Below, in pieces: positions 51,191 through 60,638 of a DNA stretch of 64,000 nucleotides. The DNA lies in assembly GCF_000518765.1 (NCBI RefSeq), contig NZ_JAEF01000006.1, positions 431,396-495,395 of the forward strand. The letters are read 5' to 3'. How positions within the stretch are numbered: the stretch's first letter is position 1; each line of letters opens with the position of its first letter. The stretch comes from Ruminococcus flavefaciens ATCC 19208 (GTDB lineage Bacteria > Bacillota > Clostridia > Oscillospirales > Ruminococcaceae). The notes beneath the pieces were generated by a model. It was not told the DNA's origin, made no database searches, and was given only the letters and a program-made list of their open reading frames with translations. The translations under genes were made by a program, and so were the position numbers.

Positions 51191-54178
51191 ATGAAGAAAA
51201 AAACACTGTTTGCAGGTATATTATCTGCCTGCATCGTCGGCTCAGCTCCTATCATTTCTCTCACAGGTGCGGCAGCCGACAAGCTCTACGGCGACGCTAA
51301 CCTTGACGGAACTGTAGATATGTCAGACTGTGTACTTATAATGCAGTCACTTGCAAATCCCTCAAAGTATGGAGTTACAGGCACTTCCGAAAAACACATC
51401 ACTAACGAAGGCTCTGATCTTGCTGATGTTTATGAGCGTGGAAACGGTCTTACCTCCAATGATGCCCTCTCAATCCAGCATTACCTTCTCGGAACGATCA
51501 AAAGTCTCCCTGAAAGTTTTGAAGGCAGTCAGACAACAAGCACAACTGCCCCCACTGTTACCACGGTCACTACAACAACAAACAGCGGAAACAGTGATAC
51601 CGATATAAATGAAGAGGTAAAAACAAAGATACACCTCAAGGATAATTCTATCACTGTTGAAGGCAAATACGCTGTTGCTGAGGGCTCAAAGGTAACAATC
51701 TCACATTCGGGAAGCTACACTATCGACGGTACTCTATCAGACGGTCAGATATTAGTTGAAATTCCTGATGTAAAGGCAGATTCAGGCACTGTAAAGCTCG
51801 TATTAAAAGGCGTAAATGTAACAGGAAAGAACGCTCCTGCTATACTTATCAAAAATGCTGACAAAACCTCAATCACAATTGCAGACGGCACAGAAAATTA
51901 TATCTCAGACGGTACAGTTGCCTACACAGGCGACAATGAGAAAGATGCTGTAATCGAAGCGAAGGACGATCTAACAATAAAGGGCGGCGATGCAGGAACA
52001 GGAACGCTCACAATTACTGCAAATGTTCAGCCGGCTGTCTCATGCAACAACGATATCAAATTCACAGGTGGTACAACCAACATTGATGCCATTAACGAAA
52101 CAGATGCCAATGATGCTGTAAAAGGAAAGAAATCTGTTCTCGTCAAGGGCGGCAAGCTCATTATCAATGCTGAAGGAGACGGTATCAAATCTACAAAGGG
52201 AAATGTTGATTTTGAAGGCGGCGATGTAAGCATCAAGTGCGGAAACGACGCTGTACAGGCAGGAACTGCAATAAATATCATCGGCGGTGATATAGCTGCA
52301 TTCGGCGACAAGGGACTTACAAGTGCAGGCGATGTAAGCATAAAAGGCGGTGAGCTTCTCGTAACATCTAAGGATTGTCAGTGTGAAAACCTCACTTCAA
52401 CAGAGCAGAATACTCTTATGTTCGACTTCGTAAAGGAATGGTCCAAGAACAATCCGATAACTATCACTGATGCTTCAAAGAATGTACTTTTCGATAAGAA
52501 TACACTAAAAAAATACAAGTATGCTATAGTTTCATCTTCAAAGCTCGGCAGTGATGATTATAAACTCTTTGCAGGCGGTATCAAGATGAAGCACAGCACA
52601 GGCAGCACCTTCAAGACCGGCAAGCCTGCTTCTTATAAGGAAGTAAACAATGATATGGAAAACGAGGAACAGCTCTACAGCGAACTCTTCAGTCAGGAGA
52701 CCATACATAAGATCGACATTAAGATGGCTGAAAGTGAATGGGATAATCTCCTCAAAAACGCAAGCAAGGAAGAGTGGACTCCGTGTGATGTTGTCATAGA
52801 CGGAGAGACATACAAGAACGTTGCTATAAGAACAAAGGGCAACAGCTCACTTATGATGGCTAAGAACGGCAAATACAGCTTCCGTATCAAAATGGATAAG
52901 TATAACAAGGAGCTCAACTATCACGGACTTACTGAGTTCTGCATGAACAATATGCTCTCTGACGCGTCATGTATGAGAGATATACTCTGCTACAACGCTA
53001 TGTATGAGATCGGCGGTGTTGCTCCTCATGCTGCACATACCGATATGTACCTCAACGGCGAGCTTTACAGCTTCTATCTGCTTGCTGAGCAGCCGGGTAC
53101 TACCGTAGCCGAGCGTTATGCAATAGATGACGATTCCGTACTCTACAAGGCTACTGAAAGAGCAGGCGACGGCGGCGGCTGGGGCTTCGGCGGCGACAGC
53201 TACTGCTCATTCACAGAGAACATGACCCCCGACAGATTTGACGTTAAATTCGGTAAAGACGACAATTACCAGCACATTGTCGATATCCAGAAAGCTATAA
53301 ACAAGCTCACACCTACAGACTATAAGTTCATCGAAGACGTTATTGATGTACCAAGCTTCCTCAAGGGCTTTGCAGTAAACTCTATCTTCTGCAATTACGA
53401 CAGCTATAACGGTTCACTTGCTCATAACTATTACCTTATGTACTCAGGCGGCAAAGCGTACTTCGTTGGCTGGGACTACAATCTCTGCCTCGGAAACTTT
53501 ACAGGCGGCGCAAGCTCTGTAACATCTGATATAAAAACAAGTCTTTATCAGTCAACTATTGAAGACCGTCCCCTTGCAAAGCTCCTTCAGGTACCTGAAT
53601 ACTATGATATGTACGTAGAGATCGTTAATGAAGTTATGGATTACTACAGTGATCCTGAGGCATACGTAGCTGAATATGCTAAGAAGATACGTTCTCACGT
53701 TCAGGCTGATCCCCGTGGATCATTTACTGTTGAAGATTTTGATGTAAATACTTCAAAGAGTGCAGAAGGACTCCAGTACAGCGAAGAAGACGCTGCAGGC
53801 GGCTGGGGCAACTGGGGTAACTTCGGCAACGGAGATGCTAACGGCGAGAACGGCGGCTGGGCTGGTTTCGGCAACGGAGACGCTAACGGCGAGAACGGCG
53901 GCTGGGCTGGCTTCGGCAACGGAGACGTTAACGGCGGCAATGGCGGCTGGGCAGGCTTCGGCAACGGAGACGCTAACGGCGGCAATGGCGGCTGGGCTGG
54001 TTTCGGCGGCGATGCAAGCTTCGACTGGGCTAATATGGACTGGAGCAATATGGATTGGGGCGACATGGACTGGGGTGACATGGACTTCGGCGGTGGAATG
54101 TTCGGCGGCGGACAAACCTCAGTTGTTGACTTCCTCATAAAGAGATTTGAAATAATCCGTGAAGCTCTAAAAAAATAA
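51191..54178 (+). CDS. CotH-kinase-like cellulosomal protein with N-terminal dockerin
   Basis: A 995-residue secreted protein. A signal peptide is followed by an N-terminal type I dockerin (GDANLDGTVDMSDC, then NGLTSNDALSIQHYLLG, about 33-108) and a Thr linker. Next comes a Cthe_2159-type beta-helical carbohydrate-binding domain (about 155-400, with repeats like GGDVSIKCGNDAVQAG). A CotH domain spans about 505-800 (DIKMAESEWD, IRTKGNSS, the ligand block GWDYNLCLGNF). The C terminus has four tandem 15-residue Gly-Asn-Trp repeats and NMDW repeats. CotH proteins are atypical protein kinases in spores; here a surface role on plant fibre is inferred. The start after GGAGG is chosen. Confidence 0.9.
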   Translation: MKKKTLFAGILSACIVGSAPIISLTGAAADKLYGDANLDGTVDMSDCVLIMQSLANPSKYGVTGTSEKHITNEGSDLADVYERGNGLTSNDALSIQHYLLGTIKSLPESFEGSQTTSTTAPTVTTVTTTTNSGNSDTDINEEVKTKIHLKDNSITVEGKYAVAEGSKVTISHSGSYTIDGTLSDGQILVEIPDVKADSGTVKLVLKGVNVTGKNAPAILIKNADKTSITIADGTENYISDGTVAYTGDNEKDAVIEAKDDLTIKGGDAGTGTLTITANVQPAVSCNNDIKFTGGTTNIDAINETDANDAVKGKKSVLVKGGKLIINAEGDGIKSTKGNVDFEGGDVSIKCGNDAVQAGTAINIIGGDIAAFGDKGLTSAGDVSIKGGELLVTSKDCQCENLTSTEQNTLMFDFVKEWSKNNPITITDASKNVLFDKNTLKKYKYAIVSSSKLGSDDYKLFAGGIKMKHSTGSTFKTGKPASYKEVNNDMENEEQLYSELFSQETIHKIDIKMAESEWDNLLKNASKEEWTPCDVVIDGETYKNVAIRTKGNSSLMMAKNGKYSFRIKMDKYNKELNYHGLTEFCMNNMLSDASCMRDILCYNAMYEIGGVAPHAAHTDMYLNGELYSFYLLAEQPGTTVAERYAIDDDSVLYKATERAGDGGGWGFGGDSYCSFTENMTPDRFDVKFGKDDNYQHIVDIQKAINKLTPTDYKFIEDVIDVPSFLKGFAVNSIFCNYDSYNGSLAHNYYLMYSGGKAYFVGWDYNLCLGNFTGGASSVTSDIKTSLYQSTIEDRPLAKLLQVPEYYDMYVEIVNEVMDYYSDPEAYVAEYAKKIRSHVQADPRGSFTVEDFDVNTSKSAEGLQYSEEDAAGGWGNWGNFGNGDANGENGGWAGFGNGDANGENGGWAGFGNGDVNGGNGGWAGFGNGDANGGNGGWAGFGGDASFDWANMDWSNMDWGDMDWGDMDFGGGMFGGGQTSVVDFLIKRFEIIREALKK
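53825..54004 (+). repeat. Four 45-bp tandem repeats in the CotH gene
   Basis: Exact 45-bp period, each unit encoding GNGDANGENGGWAGF or a near copy (Glu/Gly and Ala/Val substitutions). Units begin at 53825, 53870, 53915 and 53960. They are GC-rich relative to the window and likely to expand or contract. Confidence 0.95.
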
Positions 54179-54196
54179 ATATACCCTATGATGCTT

Positions 54197-54231
54197 AACA
54201 GCACTTCCTGATAATTTCGGGAAGTGCTGTT
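54197..54231 (+). terminator. Terminator after the CotH gene
   Basis: AACAGCACTTCC and GGAAGTGCTGTT pair over a 10-nt loop, followed by a T-rich CTTGCTTTT. Confidence 0.75.
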
Positions 54232-54261
54232 CTTGCTTTTATTTACTATGCTGTAAACCAA

Positions 54262-54283
54262 AACCACCCGAAATACGGGTGGT
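54262..54283 (-). terminator. Terminator of the GH127-like gene
   Basis: ACCACCCG, 5-nt loop, CGGGTGGT, then TTTTGGTTT on the minus strand. Confidence 0.75.
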
Positions 54284-54326
54284 TCTGATCAAGACATTAT
54301 GACATAAAAAGGTTGATTTGAATTAA

Positions 54327-57300
54327 TTATCCCAAGGACTTAACAAGTCCTAAAAGATACTTCTGTATCATCAGTGCATCGCCATTCGTAATTCCCTTAC
54401 TGCTTGTGTCTACATCTGCATTTGCTATTCCCTGCTGCGTAACAGCGTTTTTGTCTGTACCGTTGATACCATATTTGTTCGGATTTGCAAGCACCTGCAT
54501 TATAAGTACGATATCAGCCATATCAACTTCACCGTCACAGTTTGCGTCACCAAGCTTTGTGGGCTCAGGTAAAGCCGAAACAGTGGTAGTTGTTGTGACA
54601 GTTGTAGTCACTGTTGTCGTCGATGTGACAGTAGGAAGCGGAGTTTTTTCAATTTCACGGATAATAATATAATTGATATTTATAGCCTTATCAGCTGAAC
54701 GGAAATTGAGCTCAAGCTTACCGTTTTTAACAGTAACTTCGCCTTTTGTCACTGTCGAGCCGTTTGTCGCACAGTTTTCTGCTATAAGAATCTGTTCATC
54801 ACTGCCGTAATTAGCATAAACCGTAGGAGATGTTGAGCAACTCCATGGATCACTGAAACACATTTCTACAGAATACTTTCCGTTTGGAAGTGTAAAGCCA
54901 TAGTCTATATGACGGTCGATATTATTTTCGTACTGGTTTTTGGTATAGCGGAATGAGGCATTCTTCGCTCTGCCGTCTCCTGTATTTCTTTCATCGCACC
55001 ATGTGTTAGCAGTGTATAGACCTGAACTGTTTGCACTGCCATTGTACTGATCTGTAGGATCGTCAACAAGTCCCCATTCAGCACCTGTTACTTCATCATA
55101 TCCATAAAGCTGTTCGGTAACGCTGTTGTAATAGCCCAGCTTATCAGAGCCTGTAACAGTGTATGTATTATGGTCGCCGCAGTCAACAAAATATGCTATA
55201 CTGCTGTCGTATTCGTAAAGCGGCTTAACTGATGTAATATAAATGAAGTCGCAGACCTTAGCCGATTCCTCGTTATTTTCAGACGAAAATCCAACTGTAA
55301 CAACATCATATTCAGTTCCGTCAGCAGTTATATGCTCGGCATATTTTTCAATTATATCAGGTGTGAGCATGATATTCACATCATAAACATCTTCTGTACC
55401 TGTGTAATAAAGCGTATTACTGTAAAGTACACTGTCACCAACAGTTATGCGTATCGTTTTATTATTATCAGACTTGCGGAATTTTACGGTCAGATAATTA
55501 TAATCAGCTTCCTTGTCGACAGCCATACGGTAATTGAAGTATCCTCCGCTCTTTGCATAGCGATAGGTACTGTCATCGGTAACGCCCTGTGTGTTTACCT
55601 CCTGCATATTATGCAGATTATCATTCTCATACTGTCCGTAACCCGGCTGTACAGTATCGGTAACGACCTTCTTTGAACGTACGGGTCTGTCAACAGCCGT
55701 ACTGCTGCTCTGGAAATTCCAGTATATACCGTATCTCTGCTGATACTGCTTATAATGAGGAGTAAAAGTCAGATCATGATCTGTACCTTTGAGAGTGAAT
55801 TTAAGCGAATTCGCATCTTTTACAAGATGATCGTTGATATCCGCCATAAATGTATTTACCGTAGTATTGTTATCCGAAATGCGAATATTCTCGGAAGGTG
55901 CGATAGCTTCCTTAGGTATAGTTACCCACATTCCTGTTGAGCTTGTAGCCATATTCTGCTTACCAAGCTCTGCACTCAGTACAACGGGACCGTATTTAAA
56001 TCCGTAAACCGTATTTTTATCTGGCAGCGAATAAGCTTTTACAGCCTCCGGTATTGTGATCTCTATCACATCATCTGTCTTAAAGTCGCCTGTTACCTGT
56101 GCATAACCATTTACAGTTTTATATGAATACTTCTCACCGTCAACCTTAACAGTAACATTTCCTGCTTTCCAGTCAGGGATACGGAAGCGGAAGTCAACAG
56201 CTCCGCTGCCTTCAATAGTAAATTTTGAAGTATTGCCGTCAGGAATTGTACTTTCCTGCGTTATCTTCATATTCTTGTCAGCCCAGTTGAGTATGGAGCT
56301 CTGATACATATTTACATACAGGGTATTATCGCCGTGCATATAGATAGTGTCGCCCAGCTTGCTGAAGTTTTCCATACCGCTTCCTGTACAGCACCAGAAG
56401 TGGTCAAAGCGTGAGCTGTACACCTTGAAGTAACCTGTAGCCATAGGCTGGAAGTAGGTAGTCATACCTGTTTCAGGGTTCTGTGATGAGAGAATTGAGT
56501 TGTAGTAGGTATTCTCATAGAAGTCCATATACTTGCTGTCGCCTGTTATCTTGAACAGTTCGCGGCTGAGCTTGAGCATATTATATGAGTTACAGGTCTC
56601 GCAGTTGCAGTTTGTACGCTCCTTGTCAAGGATATCGTCCATGCCGAAGTGCTCCCACTCACTGTTTCCGCCTGTGATATAGGTGTGGTGGTTTACTACC
56701 ATATCCCAGAAAGCTTCTGCGTACTGAAGCTGGCGTGTAGCGTCAACCTTTTCGCCGTTTATGGTCTTGCCGTGGGCTACGGTATAGCGCTTTAGAGCTC
56801 CGAGGAACTTAGGGATAGTGGTGTTGGCGTGTTTGCCGTTGAGGACGTTAGCTCCGCCCTTGAGTATCTGCTCGTGGAGATTTGTGTCGTCGAAGTAGTG
56901 AGCAGCTACAGCGTGGTTATCCTTGCCTGTTATGCGGTAGAGCTCGTACATACAGTCGTTCATGCCGCCGTACTCGATAGAGAGTACCGTGCGGCGCTTC
57001 TGGTCGTTCCATGTCTTACAGCGGTTGTATACCCAGTCGCCCAGGTCTGAGCCCAAGTCCTTTGCGGTGGCATAGCCTGTTGCGTCGTAGATGTCAACTA
57101 TACCTGCGATGAGCTTATGCATGGTGTACCACGGCACCCATGCTTCGCTGATGATGTTGGATTTGCCTGCTTCCACGTTGTCAAACTGGACCTCAACGCC
57201 TGTGCCGTTGGGGTGAGAGGCAGCCCAGATAAGTCCCGGCTTGCCCTTTGAGCTCTTTTGGCACTGTCTGAGACCGTCGATAAGGGTGGTCATTCTCTTG

Positions 57301-57689
57301 TACAGAGCCGAGCGCTGTTCCTCGGTAATGGAAGGATTCTGATATGCCTGCGCGATGGCAGTCATATAGTGACCTACCGAGTGACCTGCGATGTTGGTGT
57401 TTTCCCAGCCGCCGTAGCGCTTTGCACCGTTGGTGTTGAGGCCAGCGTTTTCACGGAAGCCTGCAAGGAGTCTGTTTGTGTCGAATGCAAGGAGATAGTC
57501 AAGCTCCTTGTTGAATGCGTTGACACTGTAGGCGTCAGTCATGGTCACGTCTGAGATGCTGAAATCACGAATTTTCATGTCGTCTGCTGTTGCTGCTGAA
57601 GTTTTAAATGAGGAAAAATCTGAAAAATTAAACATCAGAGCCGCAGCAATTCCAAATGATGTCATCCGAGAGGGAAGTTTTGATAACAT
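54327..57689 (-). CDS. GH127/146-like beta-L-arabinofuranosidase with CBM and dockerin
   Basis: A 1120-residue secreted enzyme of the DUF1680/GH127-type fold, expected to release L-arabinofuranose from plant glycans. A signal peptide leads into the (alpha/alpha)6 catalytic domain, with NIAGHSVGHYMTAIAQ, EAWVPWYTMHKLIAG and the zinc-site cysteines in NCNCETCNSYNMLKL and FWCCTGSGMENF. A DUF6805-like beta region, a malectin-like carbohydrate-binding module (about 840-1020) and a Thr/Val linker follow. A type I dockerin closes it (GDANCDGEVDMADIVLIMQ). Start confirmed by AAGGAGG. The 5' third is much more GC-rich than the rest. GH146 and related families remain possible. Confidence 0.9.
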   Translation of the reverse strand: MLSKLPSRMTSFGIAAALMFNFSDFSSFKTSAATADDMKIRDFSISDVTMTDAYSVNAFNKELDYLLAFDTNRLLAGFRENAGLNTNGAKRYGGWENTNIAGHSVGHYMTAIAQAYQNPSITEEQRSALYKRMTTLIDGLRQCQKSSKGKPGLIWAASHPNGTGVEVQFDNVEAGKSNIISEAWVPWYTMHKLIAGIVDIYDATGYATAKDLGSDLGDWVYNRCKTWNDQKRRTVLSIEYGGMNDCMYELYRITGKDNHAVAAHYFDDTNLHEQILKGGANVLNGKHANTTIPKFLGALKRYTVAHGKTINGEKVDATRQLQYAEAFWDMVVNHHTYITGGNSEWEHFGMDDILDKERTNCNCETCNSYNMLKLSRELFKITGDSKYMDFYENTYYNSILSSQNPETGMTTYFQPMATGYFKVYSSRFDHFWCCTGSGMENFSKLGDTIYMHGDNTLYVNMYQSSILNWADKNMKITQESTIPDGNTSKFTIEGSGAVDFRFRIPDWKAGNVTVKVDGEKYSYKTVNGYAQVTGDFKTDDVIEITIPEAVKAYSLPDKNTVYGFKYGPVVLSAELGKQNMATSSTGMWVTIPKEAIAPSENIRISDNNTTVNTFMADINDHLVKDANSLKFTLKGTDHDLTFTPHYKQYQQRYGIYWNFQSSSTAVDRPVRSKKVVTDTVQPGYGQYENDNLHNMQEVNTQGVTDDSTYRYAKSGGYFNYRMAVDKEADYNYLTVKFRKSDNNKTIRITVGDSVLYSNTLYYTGTEDVYDVNIMLTPDIIEKYAEHITADGTEYDVVTVGFSSENNEESAKVCDFIYITSVKPLYEYDSSIAYFVDCGDHNTYTVTGSDKLGYYNSVTEQLYGYDEVTGAEWGLVDDPTDQYNGSANSSGLYTANTWCDERNTGDGRAKNASFRYTKNQYENNIDRHIDYGFTLPNGKYSVEMCFSDPWSCSTSPTVYANYGSDEQILIAENCATNGSTVTKGEVTVKNGKLELNFRSADKAININYIIIREIEKTPLPTVTSTTTVTTTVTTTTTVSALPEPTKLGDANCDGEVDMADIVLIMQVLANPNKYGINGTDKNAVTQQGIANADVDTSSKGITNGDALMIQKYLLGLVKSLG

Positions 57690-57724
57690 ATGTAATTCCT
57701 CCTTAAATTTTAATATCCATATTT

Positions 57725-57753
57725 ATTTTATCTCATAATCACGGTTATAGCAA
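57725..57753 (-). promoter_or_regulatory. Promoter of the GH127-like gene
   Basis: Minus-strand TTGCTA, 17-bp spacer, TAAAAT, about 35 bp before the start. Confidence 0.6.
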
Positions 57754-57804
57754 CCCATAAAATCACCTAAAAGGTTGAAATTATTTGGCACTTTACTAAA
57801 AAAA

Positions 57805-57826
57805 CAGCAGCCATCAGACTGCTGTT
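57805..57826 (-). terminator. Terminator downstream of the metallohydrolase gene
   Basis: An ACAGCAG stem with its complement and an 8-nt loop, followed by TTTTTT on the minus strand. Confidence 0.8.
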
Positions 57827-57935
57827 ATCATATCGTGCATTATCAGAAACATTTTGTGCATAAAGTTTCATTCAATAAAAAATTTTCAAGAAGTTCAGAC
57901 TGTCGCTTTATACACATCATTGAGTGAACTTTTTC

Positions 57936-58547
57936 TTATATCTTTATAACTACTTTTATTTCCTTATCTACAGCCTTGCTGAAATTCGTTCCGTCCAAAG
58001 ATGTACCAACAACACTGCCATAATGAATAGGTATAACATATTCAGGACGGATAATGCCTGCCAATTCTGCAGCCTGCTTGTAATCCATAGTATAAGTACC
58101 GCCTACAGGCAGCATTGCGATATCGCATTTTACTTTTTTATTGTCCTCGTTAATATCTGTATCTCCTGCAATATAAATTCGTCCGTTGGCAGTACTGTTT
58201 ATAATATAACCCAACCAGCCATTATCCTTTGGGTGAAAAGGCTTCTGTACATTATAAGCAGGGACTGTTTCTATACTTATACCCTTTATATCAATTTTTT
58301 CTCCGACCTTAGCCTTTACAACAGAAAGTCCGCTGACTTCCATATTCTCAGGACAGACAATAACTGTGTCTTCTTTTATGACCTTTTTTATATCATCGGC
58401 TGAAAAATGATCGTAATGATTATGGGTTATAAGAATTATATCAGCATCTGATGTTTTTTCGTTTATGCCATACGGGTCGATATAAATGATCTTACGGTCT
58501 TCAATACGTATACTGCTGTGTGTGTTGACATTAATAAAATCGAGCAT
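57936..58547 (-). CDS. MBL-fold metallohydrolase (UlaG/YtkL-like)
   Basis: A 203-residue metallo-beta-lactamase-fold hydrolase. The zinc motif is ITHNHYDHFSADD near residue 40, with further ligands in IYIAGDTDINED and VIPIHYG. The early strands (TNVNTHSSIRIE-like) match the UlaG-type group, whose members hydrolyse lactones or phosphoesters. No secretion signal, so cytoplasmic. A GAAAGGAAA ribosome binding site is present. It is spaced 18 bp from the secreted LRR-dockerin gene, so the two may be cotranscribed without an obvious functional link. Confidence 0.88.
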   Translation of the reverse strand: MLDFINVNTHSSIRIEDRKIIYIDPYGINEKTSDADIILITHNHYDHFSADDIKKVIKEDTVIVCPENMEVSGLSVVKAKVGEKIDIKGISIETVPAYNVQKPFHPKDNGWLGYIINSTANGRIYIAGDTDINEDNKKVKCDIAMLPVGGTYTMDYKQAAELAGIIRPEYVIPIHYGSVVGTSLDGTNFSKAVDKEIKVVIKI

Positions 58548-58565
58548 ATTTATTTCCTTTCATAT

Positions 58566-60470
58566 TTAATTTCGTTCAAGCTTTTTTATAAGAGCCTTTC
58601 GCATATAACACAGATCAAAAACATTTATTTCATAATCTTCGTAAACATCGGCTGCATCACAGTCGGCAAGCTTTGCATCACGAGCTCCAAGCAGCCACTT
58701 CTGAAGTGTTACAACATCTGCAACATTGAATTCGCCGTCAAGATTTACATCATAGCGGACGATCTCAGGCATAGACTCCATAGGAGACATTTTCAAAGCT
58801 TCTTTTGTTTCAAAACAATATCTCCATACCGAGCCGTCTTTGCGAATAAACCACGCATAGCCTTTTTCCTGATATTTAACATATTCCGCACCTATTACCC
58901 TGTCTACATCGGAAATTGCAAAATGTCTTCCTGCAAGGTCAATAGTCAGCGTACTGTCATCTGTTATGTACCAGTTTATAAGGAGATCGGAATCATTGCC
59001 GTAGATACTGTCATATTCATGTATGTAAAAACAGCCATTATCAAGATATGATGGTGATATAAGGGATTCACCCGGCGGAAATATCACTGTTTCTTTCTTA
59101 TTATAAGCAAGATATGCTTTTTTGTCGGAAGTTACATAAACTGTATCCGAATATCCCTCTGACGTAATATAATGTCCTAAATCAATAACATCTGAGGCAA
59201 TTTTGCTTTTTGCAAAATATGAATATCCGCTTACTTTCCATAATACACCTTTTTCATCAAGAAAATAGTTGAATATATGTTTGGAAGGATTAACGATACC
59301 CGTTTTCTGAGATGTGACATTTAGCTTTCCATTAGTATCATAATCAATATTATACCATATCATTTCTCCGCTTTCAGAAATATAAAACCTGTCAGCCTCA
59401 ACAAGTGATTTATAATTCTCACCTGCTTTTACAATTACAGGTTCTTCACCGTCAGGATATATGGAATAAAGCGTACCGTCAGCGGTAACTGCACAGCCAT
59501 CAACAAGCATTTCAAACTTTATGCCCTCAACGGCTTTATCGTTAAGAAGAAGTGTACCATCATTCTGAAGTACAAGATCAATATATACATAATCACCATC
59601 AGCATTTTTCTTATATGTAGTGGAGAAAAGCTTTACATTATCGGCTGCTTTGTAGTACTGATCTCCTCTTATACCGTAAAGAACTCCGTTGTCTATGACA
59701 ACATTGTGATTTCCGTAATATAAACTTGAATAAACCGAGGGCTCTGTTTTTACATCATTTAACTCAGGTGTTATACGCTTCATAGGAGACACTGTAATAT
59801 CGCAGGAAAACTTTTCCTCATCGTCCAGATAAACATGACATTTTGTAGTCCCCTCTTTTTTACCGTACATACCGCACTGTACATGATAATTATCATATGT
59901 TCGGTCAAGGAGATCAACGAGATCATCATCAAGCTTAAAGCTTATCTTGTTATCTCCGAAAAGGCCTATAGGATAAACGCCAAATATATCCGAATATCCT
60001 CTTTCAATATTCATATCAGGACACCATGAAGCTTCTATTCGCTGCTCTGTGGTTATCTGATCCATATTCTTTAAATAACAGCCGAAAAGCCCAATATCCT
60101 TAACAAAAGAAATATCAGTAAGCGGTACTGAATCAAAAGATACTTCTCTGAGTTTGGGCATTTCCTTCAGTACTGAAAAATCAGTGAGTGTTCCGCCTTT
60201 AAAAGTAATATAACGGCACCCCGTCAGCATTGAAAGCCATGAGATATCTTTAACTCCTTCAAGGTCAAGCTGCAGCCCCGGAAGTCTTTCAAGCTCACTC
60301 TCCTCAATAATACCGTCAGAATTCCAGTCGCAGCCTCCTTTGTCTTTAACAAGTTCAGCATAAGCCTGTTCATCAATATCCACAGGTACAGGAGTATCCG
60401 CAAAGGCAGTTAAACCTGTCATTGAAGCCATAACAGATAAACTGCAAAGTAATGATATCGTTTTTCTCAT
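58566..60470 (-). CDS. Secreted leucine-rich-repeat-like dockerin protein
   Basis: A 634-residue secreted protein. A signal peptide (LLCSLSVMASMTGLTAFA) is followed by a short EF-hand-like start (GGCDWNSDGIIEESELERLPG) and a few leucine-rich-like strands (LQLDLEGVKDISWLSML, then LTDFSVLKEMPKL). A long beta-rich region of about 380 residues reads as repeats with K/Y/D-rich blades. It ends in a type I dockerin (VNLDGEFNVADVVTLQKWL; the second loop is less canonical). No catalytic motif is visible. It would be attached to a scaffoldin and may bind a protein or glycan; the role is unknown. A GGGGG ribosome binding site is present. Confidence 0.8.
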   Translation of the reverse strand: MRKTISLLCSLSVMASMTGLTAFADTPVPVDIDEQAYAELVKDKGGCDWNSDGIIEESELERLPGLQLDLEGVKDISWLSMLTGCRYITFKGGTLTDFSVLKEMPKLREVSFDSVPLTDISFVKDIGLFGCYLKNMDQITTEQRIEASWCPDMNIERGYSDIFGVYPIGLFGDNKISFKLDDDLVDLLDRTYDNYHVQCGMYGKKEGTTKCHVYLDDEEKFSCDITVSPMKRITPELNDVKTEPSVYSSLYYGNHNVVIDNGVLYGIRGDQYYKAADNVKLFSTTYKKNADGDYVYIDLVLQNDGTLLLNDKAVEGIKFEMLVDGCAVTADGTLYSIYPDGEEPVIVKAGENYKSLVEADRFYISESGEMIWYNIDYDTNGKLNVTSQKTGIVNPSKHIFNYFLDEKGVLWKVSGYSYFAKSKIASDVIDLGHYITSEGYSDTVYVTSDKKAYLAYNKKETVIFPPGESLISPSYLDNGCFYIHEYDSIYGNDSDLLINWYITDDSTLTIDLAGRHFAISDVDRVIGAEYVKYQEKGYAWFIRKDGSVWRYCFETKEALKMSPMESMPEIVRYDVNLDGEFNVADVVTLQKWLLGARDAKLADCDAADVYEDYEINVFDLCYMRKALIKKLERN

Positions 60471-60537
60471 TTATAATTACCCCCTATTTTTTAATTTTTC
60501 ATTTGTTATCCACAAATTCAAAACAATATTTTTTTAA

Positions 60538-60566
60538 ATTATAACATAAAAATGACCGCAAATCAA
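60538..60566 (-). promoter_or_regulatory. Promoter of the LRR-dockerin gene
   Basis: Minus-strand TTGATT, 17-bp spacer, TATAAT. Confidence 0.8.
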
Positions 60567-60585
60567 GATATTATATTAATAAAAA

Positions 60586-60614
60586 CGCCCTCAGCTTTAA
60601 AACTGCTGAGAGCG
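60586..60614 (-). terminator. Terminator of the SdpRI/ABC operon
   Basis: CGCTCTCAGC and GCTGAGGGCG (minus sense) pair, followed by TTTTTATT. A second small GAGCATATGCTC palindrome lies between it and the stop codon. Confidence 0.85.
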
Positions 60615-60638
60615 TGTTGCATGAGCATATGCTCATTT

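Noticed and set aside
53825..54004. Regular 45-bp repeats considered as a CRISPR-like array
   Set aside because: The units are directly adjacent with no unique spacers and they are translated in frame. No cas genes are present in the window.
53701..54267. Pro/Ala/Ser-rich open frames overlapping the CotH repeat region on both strands
   Set aside because: They are other-frame readings of the 45-bp tandem repeats. The repeats keep several frames open, but the CotH frame has the signal peptide, domains and ribosome binding site.
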